64,000 nt of DNA from Nocardioides baculatus (GCF_016735675.1 NZ_JAERSG010000003.1:620001-684000), one strand, 5' to 3'; positions 53,024 to 62,165 are shown, numbered from the stretch's first letter. Translations and numbers: made by a program. Notes: a model not told the origin generated them from the letters alone.

Positions 53024-53809
53024 GTGGACCTCCAGCTCGCGGGCCGGCGCGCGTTCGTCACCGGCGGCAGCCGAGGCATCGGGCTGGCCATCGCCCGGGC
53101 CCTGGCCCGCGAGGGCGCGGTCGTCTCCCTCGCCGCCCGCTCCCGGGAGGGCCTCGCCGAGGCCACCGACCGGATGGCGCGCGAGGGGCACGTGGTCCAC
53201 GCCTACCCGGTCGACGTCACGGACCAGGCGGCGCTCGCGGACGTCGTCGCCCGGTGCGCCGAGGACCGCGGCGGGCTCGACCTGGTCGTCGCCAACGCCG
53301 GCGGGTCCCGCGGCGGCGGACTGCAGACGTCGACCCCGGAGGACTGGGTGCACACCCTCGGTCTCAACGTCGTCCACGCCGCGACCGCCATCCGCGCGGC
53401 GCTGCCGTGGCTGTCCGCCTCCGGTGAGGGTGCCGCACTGGTCATCGCCTCGGTCAGTGGCTGGAAGCCGCGGTCCGTGTCGTCGTACTCGGTCGCCAAG
53501 GCGGCCGAGATCCACCTCGCGCCGACCCTCGCGGCGGAGCTCGCCGCGGAGCGCGTCCGGGTCAACACGCTGAGCCCGGGCGCCGTCCTCGTCGAGGGCG
53601 GCCGCTGGCAGCGGACCCGGGACGCCGATCCCGAGGCGCACGAGCGCTTCGTCGCCGACAACCTCCCTGGCGGCCGCATGGTCACCCTGGACGAGGTGGC
53701 CGACGCCGCCTGCTTCCTGCTCAGCCCACGCGCCTCGGGCATCAACGGCGCCCACGTCCCCGTCGACCGCGCGCAGGACCGCTCGACCGACAGGCCGGTC
53801 TTCCCCTGA
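53024..53809 (+). CDS. Short-chain dehydrogenase/reductase
   Basis: The 261-residue classical SDR has the cofactor motif VTGGSRGIGLAIA, NAGGS, the catalytic Ser in VIASVSGWKP and SSYSVAKAA (Tyr-x3-Lys) near residue 150, then NTLSPGAVLVEGG. The substrate is unknown; in this locus it could reduce a keto-sugar or an acyl intermediate linked to the carrier protein. The GTG at 53024 is preceded by CATAGT and six bases, and also by a GGGGAGG. The operator-like palindrome is 36-52 bases upstream. Confidence 0.87.
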   Translation: MDLQLAGRRAFVTGGSRGIGLAIARALAREGAVVSLAARSREGLAEATDRMAREGHVVHAYPVDVTDQAALADVVARCAEDRGGLDLVVANAGGSRGGGLQTSTPEDWVHTLGLNVVHAATAIRAALPWLSASGEGAALVIASVSGWKPRSVSSYSVAKAAEIHLAPTLAAELAAERVRVNTLSPGAVLVEGGRWQRTRDADPEAHERFVADNLPGGRMVTLDEVADAACFLLSPRASGINGAHVPVDRAQDRSTDRPVFP

Positions 53810-53820
53810 CGCCGGGCGGC

Positions 53821-53839
53821 CTCCCCAATTCTGGGGTGA
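53821..53839. promoter_or_regulatory. Palindromic operator candidate (site 6)
   Basis: CTCCCCAATTCTGGGGTGA, upstream of the DUF6492-like gene at 53912. Confidence 0.55.
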
Positions 53840-53890
53840 AGCGCGACCTCCCCGGATCGGCCCGTCGCGGGCGTGCCGACACTGGGACGA

Positions 53891-53905
53891 CCCGAAGTGG
53901 GGGTG
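53891..53905. promoter_or_regulatory. Palindromic operator candidate (site 7)
   Basis: On the minus strand CACCCCCACTTCGGG, only 7 bases before the start of the gene at 53912. It overlaps the ribosome-site region. Confidence 0.35.
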
Positions 53906-53911
53906 CACCCG

Positions 53912-54841
53912 ATGTCGACCATGGCGGTCCTGACGCCGTCGTTCCGCGACGACGTCGACCTCTACCGCGAGCTCCACGCCTCGGTGCTCCGGTGCACGCC
54001 GGACGACGTCGTGCACCACGTCGTCGTGCCGCACAGGGACGCGGACCTGTTCGCGGCGCCCGACGATCCGCGGCTGCGCGTCGTGACCACGCGCACCCTG
54101 CTCCCGCGGCGCTTCGTGTCGACGTACGCCGGTGTGCGCGCCGTGCGTCGCCTGCCCGGTCTGGGCCGCGCGCTGCCCGGTGTGCAGGCGGTCAACCTCC
54201 GTCATCCGTGGCCGCCGGTCCGGGGCTGGGTGATGCAGCAGGTGCTCAAGCTCGAGCTCGTCTCCCGGCTCGACGTCGACGTGGTGCTGGTGGTCGACTC
54301 CGACGTCCGGCTGATCAGGCCGACGCGGGCCGACGACTTCGTGCGCGACGGCTCCGTCCGCTTCTACTGCGGCGCGGAGGCGATCACCACCGACATGGCG
54401 CGCCACCTCGCCTGGCAGCGCGTGTCGCGACGGCTGCTGGGGCTGCCTCCCGGGCCACCGGACCACCGCGACTACATCGCGCCCTTCATCGCGTGGGACC
54501 CCGCCGTCGTCCGCGGCCTCCAGCGTCGCATCGAGGCAGCGACGGGGTTGCCGTGGATCGACGCCGTCGCCCGCGAGCTGCACGTCTCCGAGTTCATGCT
54601 CTACGGCTGCTTCGTGGAGAACCTCGGCCCGGAGACCGACCGGGCCTTCACCTCGTCCGACTCCCGCTGCCGGTCGTGGTGGGAGACCTGGCCGCTCGAC
54701 GAGGAGCGCGCCCGCGACTTCGTCGACTCCATCGGGCCGAGCGACCTCGCGGTGCACGTGCAGTCGGCCTCGCACACCTCCGACGAGGTCCGCGCCTGGG
54801 TGATGGAGTCGGCGGACCGTCGCGCCCGCGCGGACGCCTGA
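53912..54841 (+). CDS. Glycosyltransferase-like protein (DUF6492-type)
   Basis: The 309-residue protein starts MAVLTPSFRDDVDLYRELHA, has RHPWPPVRGWVMQQVLKLEL and VVLVVDSDVRLIRP (a D-S-D metal motif near residue 125), and HVSEFMLYGCFVEN. These are features of a GT-A family often annotated as DUF6492 and found in capsule clusters. Probably a sugar transferase with unknown donor. ATG codons at 53912 and 53921 are both possible; a GTG further upstream would run through the palindrome. Confidence 0.78.
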   Translation: MSTMAVLTPSFRDDVDLYRELHASVLRCTPDDVVHHVVVPHRDADLFAAPDDPRLRVVTTRTLLPRRFVSTYAGVRAVRRLPGLGRALPGVQAVNLRHPWPPVRGWVMQQVLKLELVSRLDVDVVLVVDSDVRLIRPTRADDFVRDGSVRFYCGAEAITTDMARHLAWQRVSRRLLGLPPGPPDHRDYIAPFIAWDPAVVRGLQRRIEAATGLPWIDAVARELHVSEFMLYGCFVENLGPETDRAFTSSDSRCRSWWETWPLDEERARDFVDSIGPSDLAVHVQSASHTSDEVRAWVMESADRRARADA

Positions 54842-54857
54842 TCCCCCCCGGACGCGC

Positions 54858-56057
54858 TCAGTCCGCGGTGCCGTCGGCGAGCCGCGCGAGGTCCGCGGCC
54901 CGCTCCGACCACGAGCAGTCGGTCACGGAGGCGCGCAGGGCCGCGCCGTCGCGACGCGCCTCGAGGGCCTGCCGGGCGAGCTCGGGGAACCGCTCCCGGT
55001 CGGCGGCGACGGTGATGCGGTCGCGGTAGGCCTCCACCTCGGGGTAGGACGTGCTCACCACGTGCAGGCCGAGCGCGAGGTACTCCTTGAGCTTCACCGG
55101 GTTGGCGAACCGGATCCACTCGTTGTCGAGCCACGGCATCAGGGCGACGTCGAAGCCCCGGCCGAGCGACGGGATCTCCGCGTAGGGCCGGTAGCCGAGC
55201 CAGCGCACGTTGGGCAGGGCCGTCAGTGGCGCCATGTCGCACGTCGCGTCGCCCACCAGCACCACGCTGACGTCCGGGTTCTCCGCGGCCGTACGACGCA
55301 GCAGCTCCACGTCCACGACGTAGTCGTCGAGCCCGCCGAAGAAGCCCAGCACCGGCGCGGGGACGTCCGCCAGCTCGGGGTGCACTCCCCCGTCGGGCGA
55401 GAAGTGCGTTAGGTCGACGCCGTGGTCGAGGAAGGCCCCGCGAGCCCCGACCACGTCGACGTCCAGCTTCATCAGCTCGTGGCTCACGTAGAGCACGCGG
55501 TCGCTGTGACGGAGCAGGGCGTCCTCCAGCCCCGACACCCAGGCGCCGTCCGCACCCGGGAACGCCGAGTGGAGGTCCGAGCGGTTGAAGATGAGCGAGG
55601 AGCGTCGCATCGACCGCGCGACGGGCCAGCCCGTGGGGATCGTGACGCCCACGTGCGGCGCCCGGCCGACGCCGACGAGCCGGGCGACGAGGCGGACCTG
55701 CTGACGGACCAGCCAGGCGTTGAACCGCGCCCCCGCCGTGTCGCCGTACAGCGGGAGCATGACGGGCGTCATCACGTGGAAGCCCGGAAGGTCGGGCACC
55801 GGTCGCCGGACGAGCTTGGCCATGCTGCGCAGCTTGCGGACGATGCGGCGGCCGGCGTGGCTGGTCGTGCCGGGTGTGGGCAGGCGCAGGCCGAGGCTGT
55901 TGACCACCAGCACCGGGCGGTGCCGGGCCATCTCGCGCATCAGCTGGAAGTCCGAGTGGGCCTGGTTGTGGTACCACCAGTCCTGCGCGGCGAACCACAC
56001 GAAGCCCGGCCGCTCCGACCGGCCGGGCCGCCGCCGGTCCCTGGCACGTCCGATCAC
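54858..56057 (-). CDS. GT4-family glycosyltransferase
   Basis: The 399-residue protein has FVWFAAQDWWYHNQAHSDFQ near the start, VLYVSHELMKLD, and the donor domain GFFGGLDDYVVDVELLRRTA, NVRWLGYRPYAEIPSLGRGF, ALMPWLDNEWIRFANPVKLK then EYLALGLHVVSTSYPEVE. This resembles transferases that act on teichuronic-like or exopolysaccharide chains. The GTG at 56057 follows AGGAGGG at good spacing. It converges on the preceding gene with 16 bases between stops. Confidence 0.87.
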   Translation of the reverse strand: MIGRARDRRRPGRSERPGFVWFAAQDWWYHNQAHSDFQLMREMARHRPVLVVNSLGLRLPTPGTTSHAGRRIVRKLRSMAKLVRRPVPDLPGFHVMTPVMLPLYGDTAGARFNAWLVRQQVRLVARLVGVGRAPHVGVTIPTGWPVARSMRRSSLIFNRSDLHSAFPGADGAWVSGLEDALLRHSDRVLYVSHELMKLDVDVVGARGAFLDHGVDLTHFSPDGGVHPELADVPAPVLGFFGGLDDYVVDVELLRRTAAENPDVSVVLVGDATCDMAPLTALPNVRWLGYRPYAEIPSLGRGFDVALMPWLDNEWIRFANPVKLKEYLALGLHVVSTSYPEVEAYRDRITVAADRERFPELARQALEARRDGAALRASVTDCSWSERAADLARLADGTAD

Positions 56058-56125
56058 TGGCCCTCCTCTGCTCCGGACGATCGTGCCGGTGCGCGGCGGG
56101 CACCCACGCACGGCGCGACCGCGCG

Positions 56126-56141
56126 TACCCAGTTCTCGGGA
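56126..56141. promoter_or_regulatory. Palindromic operator candidate (site 8)
   Basis: TACCCAGTTCTCGGGA in the divergent region between genes starting at 56057 and 56263. Weaker related sequences lie at 56157-56171 (TACCGAAATGTCGGT) and 56214-56227. Confidence 0.45.
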
Positions 56142-56262
56142 CGTCCCGCGACGGCGTACCGAAATGTCGGTGTTCCGGACGACGTACGCGGCCCGCGCGC
56201 CGCCTGCACCCCCACCCTCAGGGGTAGGACGCGGTGGCAGCGTCCCATGGGAGGAGCAGGAC

Positions 56263-57471
56263 GTGACGAGCGTGAGCAGCGTCGCCGTCATCGGGGCGGG
56301 ACCCTACGGGTTGTCCCTCGGCGCGCATCTGCAGGCAACAGGGGCGGACTTCCGCATCTTCGGTCGACCGCTCGACACGTGGCGCACCGCGATGCCGCGG
56401 GGGATGCACCTCAAGTCGGACGGCTTCGCCTCCAACCTGTCGGCACCGGGAGCCGGGTCGACGCTGGCCGACTACTGCACCGACCGCGGCCTGCCCTACC
56501 ACCCGACCGACCTGCCGGTGCCGCTCGCGCGGTTCGTCGACTACGGCATGGACTTCCAGCGCCGCCACGTCCCCGACCTCGAGCAGACCGACGTGCGCAC
56601 CGTCGAGCACGACGACCGGCGGTTCCGGATCTCGCTGGTCTCGGGCGAGGAGCTGGTGGCCAGGCGGGTCGTCGTCGCGACCGGCATCACCCACTTCGCC
56701 TCGATGCCCCGTCAGCTCGCCCACCTGCCGACCGATCTCGTGACGCACGCCAGCGCGCACCACGACCTCTCGCGCTTCGCCGGCCAGCGCGTCACCGTGG
56801 TCGGCGCCGGGGCGTCCGCCGTCGTGGTGGCGGTGAACCTCGCCCGTGCCGGCGCCCGGCCCACGCTCGTCGCCCGGTCACCGGTCGTGCGCTTCAGCGG
56901 CGCACCGGGTGGTCCGCGGTCCGTCGCGGCGCGCCTGCGCCAACCCGGCTCCGGGCTCGGTCCCGGCTGGCGGTCACGCGTGAGCTGCGACGCACCGGAC
57001 CTGTTCCGCGTGATCCCCTCGCGCTGGCGACCCGAGATCGTGCGCCGCCATCTCGGCCCGAGCTCGGCCTGGCACCTGCGGGAGGACTTCGAGGCGACCG
57101 TCGACGTGCTGACCGGACGCGTCCTGCTCGACGCCGACGAGGTGGGCACCGGCGTACGGCTGGCCCTCAGCCGGCACCGGGACGACCCGTCCGGGTGCGG
57201 CACCGTCGTGCACGCCGACCACGTCATCTGCGCCACGGGCTACCGCGCGGACGTGCACCGGCTGCCCTTCCTCGCGCCGGGCGTGCTCGCCGGCCTGCGC
57301 ACGGTCGGTGCCTCGCCGTCCCTGTCACGGTCCTTCGAGAGCTCGGTGCCGGGCCTCTACTTCCTGGGGCTCCCGGCAGCGGTGTCCTTCGGCCCGCTCA
57401 TGCGGTTCATGTACGGCGACGCGTTCGCGTCGCGCCGACTCGTCCGCGCCCTGCGCGAGGCCGCACGGTGA
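56263..57471 (+). CDS. FAD-dependent oxidoreductase / flavin monooxygenase-like
   Basis: The 402-residue protein has the FAD Rossmann motif VAVIGAGPYGLSLGAHL at the start, GMHLKSDGFASNL (typical of N-hydroxylating monooxygenase relatives), a second dinucleotide motif VTVVGAGASAVVVAVNLA near residue 175, and the late HVICATGYRADVHRLPF. It could oxidise an amine or an acyl-linked substrate. It is coupled (GTGA overlap) to the thioesterase/ATP-grasp gene, so both probably act in one route. The GTG follows GGGAGGAG. Confidence 0.85.
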   Translation: MTSVSSVAVIGAGPYGLSLGAHLQATGADFRIFGRPLDTWRTAMPRGMHLKSDGFASNLSAPGAGSTLADYCTDRGLPYHPTDLPVPLARFVDYGMDFQRRHVPDLEQTDVRTVEHDDRRFRISLVSGEELVARRVVVATGITHFASMPRQLAHLPTDLVTHASAHHDLSRFAGQRVTVVGAGASAVVVAVNLARAGARPTLVARSPVVRFSGAPGGPRSVAARLRQPGSGLGPGWRSRVSCDAPDLFRVIPSRWRPEIVRRHLGPSSAWHLREDFEATVDVLTGRVLLDADEVGTGVRLALSRHRDDPSGCGTVVHADHVICATGYRADVHRLPFLAPGVLAGLRTVGASPSLSRSFESSVPGLYFLGLPAAVSFGPLMRFMYGDAFASRRLVRALREAAR

Positions 57472-59435
57472 AGGTGACCGGGGTCCGCCGCGGCGGCGGT
57501 CCGGTGCTGCACCTGTTCGCCGGCGCGGGCGGCGACGCCGACGAGCTGTCCGCGCTGGTCGCCGCGCTCGCGGGCGACCCGACCGTGGTCGCCCACGTGC
57601 CGGTCCGCGGGGCGGCGGCCGTCGGGTCGGTCGGCGCCATGGCGACCACCGCCGCCGCGCACGTCCGTGCGACGCAGCCGACCGGGCCCTACCGGCTCAT
57701 CGGGTACTCCTTCGGCGGCCTGGTGGCCCTCGAGGTCGGCCGGCTGCTGCGCGAGGACCGCCACGAGGTCGAGCTGGTGGGTCTCGTCGACACGTTCTTC
57801 GACCAGCGCTTCTGGCCCGCGTCGCTCTTCGTGCGAGCGTCCGCACGCCGTACGTCCGTGCACCTGCGCTCCGCCCTCGCCGGCCCTCCGGGCGTCGCGG
57901 CGCGCGAGGTCGGTGACCGCGCCGTACGGCTCGGGGCGCGCGTGGTGCGCCGGGTGCGCCCGACGCCGTCGGCGCGTGCCGCGGACGCAGGTGAGCTGTC
58001 GGTGCAGGACGCGAACGTCGCCGTGATGGCCCAGTGGGAGCCGCACACCTTCGCCGGACCGACCACGCTCTTCACCGCCTCGGACGCCGACTTCGGCTGC
58101 GACCTCGACGAGCTGTGGCGGCCGTGGCTCCCCGACCTCGCGGTCCGCCGGGTGGCGGCGGACCACCGGACCCTCCTCAGCAGTCCGGCCTCCGTCGCAC
58201 AGCTCGCCGACGAGATCGACGCGGCGCTCGGGACCGCACCCCGACCGCTCCGGGTGCTCGTGGCGACGACCTTCGGATGGCCGGGCGCCGCCCGGCTGGC
58301 CGAGCAGCTGGTCGCCACCGGCTGCACGGTGCAGGCGGTCGCCCCGCGCACCAGTCCCGTCCACGGCCTCGGGTCGCTCGAGCGCGTCCACCGGCTGTCG
58401 CTCACGGCACCGCTGCGGAGCCTGGCCGCCGCCGTGGAGGCCTCGCGTCCGGACCTCGTCGTGCCCTTCGACGACCGGACCCGGCAGGCCCTCGAGCGCG
58501 CGCGGACGGCCGCGGATCCGGGCACCGCCGCCGGATCGCGGCTGCGCGCGGTGCTGGACCGCTCGCTCGGGGCGCCGGGTGACGTCGGATCTGTGTACTC
58601 ACGCGCACGGCTCATGGAGGTCGCCGCCGCAGCCGGGATCCCCTGCCCGGAGACGGTCGTGGTGCGGTCCGAGTCCGAGGTCGAGGACTGGTTCGCCACC
58701 CACCCGGGGCCGGGCGTCCTCAAGACCGACGGGAGCTGGGGAGGGCGTGGCGTCACGATGGCCCCCGGTGTGTCGGAGGCACGCCGGGCGTGGCGGACGA
58801 TGAGCCGGCCACCGCCGCTCCACCGGGCACTCAAGCGCCTCGTCGCCGAGCGGGATCCGTGGGCGTTGCGGGCCCTGCTGCTCGGCGCCCGACCCGTCGT
58901 CTCGATCCAGCCGATGGTCGAGGGACGGCCGGCCAACTCGGCGGTGGCGTGCCACGAGGGGACGGTCCTCGCAGCCGTGCACGTGGAGGTGCTGGAGAGC
59001 GTCGGGCCGACGGGGCCGGCCACGCGGGTGCGGCTCGTCGAGCACGCCGACATGACCTACGCGGCGAAGTCGGTGGTCGCGGCGCTGCGGCTGTCCGGCC
59101 TGTGTGGCCTCGACTTCGTGGTCGACCGGGCCGGCACGGCCCACCTGCTGGAGCTCAACCCACGGGCGACACCGACGGCGCACCTGGTCGGTGCCGACGG
59201 CGCGGATCCCCTGTCCGCCCTGCGCGCCGCGCTCGGGCACGAGCTCCCCTTGCAGCGGGAGTCGCCCCGCCCGGGCGACCTCGTCGTCTCCCTGACGAGC
59301 CCCGCACCGACGGACGCGCCGGCTGCCCGGCGTCGTACCCACTTCTGGCTACCCTCCCCCCGACTCCCGCGCGTGGCAACGTCCATTGGCGAGGGTGATG
59401 GCTCCACCGTCGTGACCACCAGGGGGAGCTCGTGA
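57468..59435 (+). CDS. Thioesterase - ATP-grasp fusion protein
   Basis: The 655-residue protein joins two enzymes. Residues 1-245 form a type II/NRPS-like thioesterase with nucleophile Ser81 in LIGYSFGGLVALEVG and likely His in AADHRTLL. Residues about 260-640 form an ATP-grasp ligase of the carbamoyl-phosphate-synthetase-like kind: LVATTFGWPGAARLAEQLVA, PGVLKTDGSWGGRGVTMA (ATP lysine), LCGLDFVVDRAGTAHLLELN then PRATPT (metal Glu and Asn). It could release a carrier-bound acyl group and ligate it to an amine. This domain pair is unusual. It overlaps both neighbours. Confidence 0.83.
   Translation: MKVTGVRRGGGPVLHLFAGAGGDADELSALVAALAGDPTVVAHVPVRGAAAVGSVGAMATTAAAHVRATQPTGPYRLIGYSFGGLVALEVGRLLREDRHEVELVGLVDTFFDQRFWPASLFVRASARRTSVHLRSALAGPPGVAAREVGDRAVRLGARVVRRVRPTPSARAADAGELSVQDANVAVMAQWEPHTFAGPTTLFTASDADFGCDLDELWRPWLPDLAVRRVAADHRTLLSSPASVAQLADEIDAALGTAPRPLRVLVATTFGWPGAARLAEQLVATGCTVQAVAPRTSPVHGLGSLERVHRLSLTAPLRSLAAAVEASRPDLVVPFDDRTRQALERARTAADPGTAAGSRLRAVLDRSLGAPGDVGSVYSRARLMEVAAAAGIPCPETVVVRSESEVEDWFATHPGPGVLKTDGSWGGRGVTMAPGVSEARRAWRTMSRPPPLHRALKRLVAERDPWALRALLLGARPVVSIQPMVEGRPANSAVACHEGTVLAAVHVEVLESVGPTGPATRVRLVEHADMTYAAKSVVAALRLSGLCGLDFVVDRAGTAHLLELNPRATPTAHLVGADGADPLSALRAALGHELPLQRESPRPGDLVVSLTSPAPTDAPAARRRTHFWLPSPRLPRVATSIGEGDGSTVVTTRGSS
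59336..59353. promoter_or_regulatory. Palindromic operator candidate (site 9)
   Basis: TACCCACTTCTGGCTACC near the 3' end of the fusion gene, 79-96 bases before the methyltransferase start. If used, it would mark an internal promoter. Confidence 0.35.
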
Positions 59436-60661
59436 CCGCACCGCTGTGCCGCCTCTGCTCGGCGGAGCTGCGCCGGACCTTCGTCGACCTGGGGATGTCG
59501 CCGCCGTGCGAGAGCTACCTCGCCGCGGACCAGCTCGATGCCGGCGAGACCTTCTACCCCCTCCACGTACGGGTGTGCGAGCAGTGCCTGCTCGTCCAGC
59601 TCCCGGTCCACGTGTCGGCCGAGGACATCTTCAGCGACTACGCCTACTTCTCCTCCTACTCCGACTCGTGGGTGCGTCACGCCCGCGACTTCGTCGACCT
59701 CGCCCAGGCCCGGCTCGGCCTGGACCGGGACTCGTTCGTCGTGGAGGTGGCCAGCAACGACGGCTACCTGCTGCAGCACAGCGTGGCGAAGGGGATCCGG
59801 TCGCTCGGGATCGAGCCCGCGGCCAACGTCGCCGAGGCGGCCGTCGCCCGCGGCGTGCCCACCGAGGTGCTGTTCCTCGGCGAGGAGACCGGCCGCAAGG
59901 TCGCCGAGATCCACGGCCGTGCCGACCTCGTCGTCGCCAACAACGTGTTCGCCCATGTGCCGGACATCGTCGACTTCGCCCGCGGGCTCCGCGCGCTGGT
60001 GGCCGAGGACGGGCACGTCACCATCGAGATCCCGCACCTGCTCCGGCTGATCGAGGGCAACGAGTACGACACGATCTACCACGAGCACTTCTCCTACCTC
60101 TCCCTGCTGACGACGCAGAGGGTCCTGGCCGAGGCCGGTCTCACGGTCGTCGACGTGCAGGAGCTGAGCAGCCACGGCGGGTCGCTGCGAACCTGGTCCG
60201 CCCCGACCGAGCGCGCCGGCGCGCCCACCGGTGCGGTGGCGAAGGTGCTCGCGGACGAGGCGGCCGCCGGGCTCGACACGGTGGACGGCCACGCGGGCTT
60301 CGCCGAGCGCGTGAGCCGGGCCCGCGACGACTTCGTCGAGTTCCTCGTCGGCGAGCGCCGCGCCGGTCGTCGGGTGGCCGCCTACGGCGCACCCGGCAAG
60401 GGCAACACCCTGCTCAACCACTGCGGCGTCCGCGGCGACCTGATCTCCTTCGCGGTCGACCGCAACCCGCACAAGCACGGGCGTTTCCTGCCCGGCACGC
60501 ACATCCCGATCAGCCCCGTGGAGCGGCTGGCCGACGAGCGGCCGGACACGATCGTGGTGATGCCGTGGAACCTGCGTACGGAGATCACCCACCAGCTCGA
60601 GTACACCCGCGAGTGGGGGGCGAGGCTGGTCGTCGCCCTCCCCCACCTCGAGGTCTTCTGA
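59432..60661 (+). CDS. NDP-deoxysugar C-methyltransferase (TylC3/NovU-like)
   Basis: The 409-residue protein has an N-terminal zinc-binding part (CRLCSAELRRTF, CEQCLLVQLP; four Cys), a SAM-binding Rossmann domain (VVEVASNDGYLLQH near 110) and a C-terminal domain with VAAYGAPGKGNTLLNHCGV and DRNPHKHGRFLPGTHIPI. This three-part layout is that of C3-methyltransferases acting on NDP-4-keto sugars to make branched sugars. It starts an operon with the nucleotidylyltransferase and a PIG-L deacetylase. The GTG overlaps the fusion gene. Confidence 0.9.
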   Translation: MTAPLCRLCSAELRRTFVDLGMSPPCESYLAADQLDAGETFYPLHVRVCEQCLLVQLPVHVSAEDIFSDYAYFSSYSDSWVRHARDFVDLAQARLGLDRDSFVVEVASNDGYLLQHSVAKGIRSLGIEPAANVAEAAVARGVPTEVLFLGEETGRKVAEIHGRADLVVANNVFAHVPDIVDFARGLRALVAEDGHVTIEIPHLLRLIEGNEYDTIYHEHFSYLSLLTTQRVLAEAGLTVVDVQELSSHGGSLRTWSAPTERAGAPTGAVAKVLADEAAAGLDTVDGHAGFAERVSRARDDFVEFLVGERRAGRRVAAYGAPGKGNTLLNHCGVRGDLISFAVDRNPHKHGRFLPGTHIPISPVERLADERPDTIVVMPWNLRTEITHQLEYTREWGARLVVALPHLEVF

Positions 60662-60684
60662 GGCGACGGGAGGAAGGGACACCC

Positions 60685-61518
60685 ATGAAGGTCGTGCTGT
60701 TCTGCGGCGGGCTCGGGATGCGGATGCGTGCCGACAACCAGTCACTGCCCAAGCCGATGATGCCGATCGGCTCGCGCCCGGTGCTGTGGCACGTCATGCG
60801 CTACTACGCGCACTTCGGGCACACCGAGTTCGTGCTGTGCCTCGGCTACGGCGGGCAGGCGGTGAAGGACTACTTCCTCGACTACCGCGAGACCGCGTCC
60901 AACGACTTCGTGATCACCAAGGGCGGCAGCCACGTCGAGATGCTCAGCACCGACATCAGCGACTGGACGATCAGCTTCATCGACACCGGCATGGACACCG
61001 CGATCGGCGAGCGGCTGCGGCGCGTGCGGCCCCACCTCGAGGGCGACGAGCTCTTCCTCGCCAACTACGGCGACGTCCTCACGGACGCGCCGATGAACGA
61101 CATGGTGGACGCGTTCGTGGACTCCGGGTGCGTCGCGCAGTTCATCGCGGTCAGGCCGCAGGACTCCTTCCACGTCGTGCAGTACGACGATGCGGGCAGG
61201 GTCTCCGGGCTGGTCCCGGTCGCCGACATGGACATGTGCATCAACGGGGGCTACTTCGTCCTGCGTCAGGCGATCTTCGACTACCTCGACGAGGGCGACG
61301 ACCTCGTGATGGACGGGTGTGTGAAGGCGGCCCGCGACGGGCTCGTGCGGGCCGTGCCCCACGACGGGTTCTGGGCCCCGATGGACACGCTCAAGGAGCG
61401 TGCCGCGCTGGAGGGGATGTACAGCCGCGGCATCAGCCCGTGGGCGCTGTGGCGGACTCCCACCGGAGCGCACTCCCCCGTCCCCGTCGTCGCCGACGCC
61501 GCGCCCGCCCGGCACTGA
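60685..61518 (+). CDS. Sugar-phosphate nucleotidylyltransferase (glucose-1-phosphate cytidylyltransferase-like)
   Basis: The 277-residue enzyme activates a sugar-1-phosphate with an NTP. Signatures: VVLFCGGLGMRMRADNQSLP with KPMMPIGSRPVLWHVM, FLANYGDVLTD (metal Asp) and INGGYFVLRQAIFDYL. The sequence type is nearest to RfbF-like cytidylyltransferases, which would give CDP-sugars. It follows the C-methyltransferase, a common pairing for CDP-based branched deoxysugars. The ATG follows GGGAGGAAGGG. Confidence 0.88.
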   Translation: MKVVLFCGGLGMRMRADNQSLPKPMMPIGSRPVLWHVMRYYAHFGHTEFVLCLGYGGQAVKDYFLDYRETASNDFVITKGGSHVEMLSTDISDWTISFIDTGMDTAIGERLRRVRPHLEGDELFLANYGDVLTDAPMNDMVDAFVDSGCVAQFIAVRPQDSFHVVQYDDAGRVSGLVPVADMDMCINGGYFVLRQAIFDYLDEGDDLVMDGCVKAARDGLVRAVPHDGFWAPMDTLKERAALEGMYSRGISPWALWRTPTGAHSPVPVVADAAPARH

Positions 61519-61529
61519 GCCGGCGCGCC

Positions 61530-62165
61530 GTGATCGCCTTCACCGCCGACCAGCCGCTCCACGTCCTGTGCGTCGGGGCGCACCCCGACGACATCGAGAT
61601 CGGGTGCGGCGGGACCCTGCTCACCCTCGCGGCTTGTGCGTCGACGACGTTCACGGCCATCGTCATGACCGGGGACGAGGTGCGGGAGAAGGAGTCCCGC
61701 CTCGCCTTGGACCTCCTCGCGCCGGGCGTGACGGCCCACTTCGCCCACCTCGACGACGGCCGGCTGCCCGCGTGCTGGTCGGAGGTGAAGCAGGCGCTCG
61801 AGGACCTCGCCCGCACCTGCCGGCCCGACGTCGTGCTGGCCCCGCGCCGTGACGACGCCCACCAGGACCACGCGCTCCTCGGGGGTCTCGTCGGCACCGT
61901 GTGGCGCGACGCCGTCGTGCTCCACTACGAGGTGGCCAAGTGGGACGGCGACATGGGCTCGCCCACCACCTACGTCGCCCTGACCGACGACGTCGCCCGG
62001 CGCAAGGTCGAGGTGCTGGACGCGTGCTTCGACAGCCAGCTCGGTCGCGACTGGTGGGACGACGAGGTCTTCCTCGGACTCATGCGGCTGCGCGGCGTCG
62101 AGTGCCGGTCCCGCTACGCCGAGGCGTTCTACTGCTCCAAGCTGCTGCTCGGGCTCGCGCCGTGA
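61530..62165 (+). CDS. PIG-L family deacetylase
   Basis: The 211-residue zinc hydrolase has the motif VGAHPDDIEIGCGG near residue 18 and RRDDAHQDHALLGGLV near 110, which supply the metal-binding His and Asp residues. PIG-L enzymes remove N-acetyl groups from amino sugars or related compounds. In this operon it could expose an amine for later acylation by the carrier-protein chemistry encoded nearby. Its stop overlaps the GTG of the next gene. Confidence 0.9.
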   Translation: MIAFTADQPLHVLCVGAHPDDIEIGCGGTLLTLAACASTTFTAIVMTGDEVREKESRLALDLLAPGVTAHFAHLDDGRLPACWSEVKQALEDLARTCRPDVVLAPRRDDAHQDHALLGGLVGTVWRDAVVLHYEVAKWDGDMGSPTTYVALTDDVARRKVEVLDACFDSQLGRDWWDDEVFLGLMRLRGVECRSRYAEAFYCSKLLLGLAP

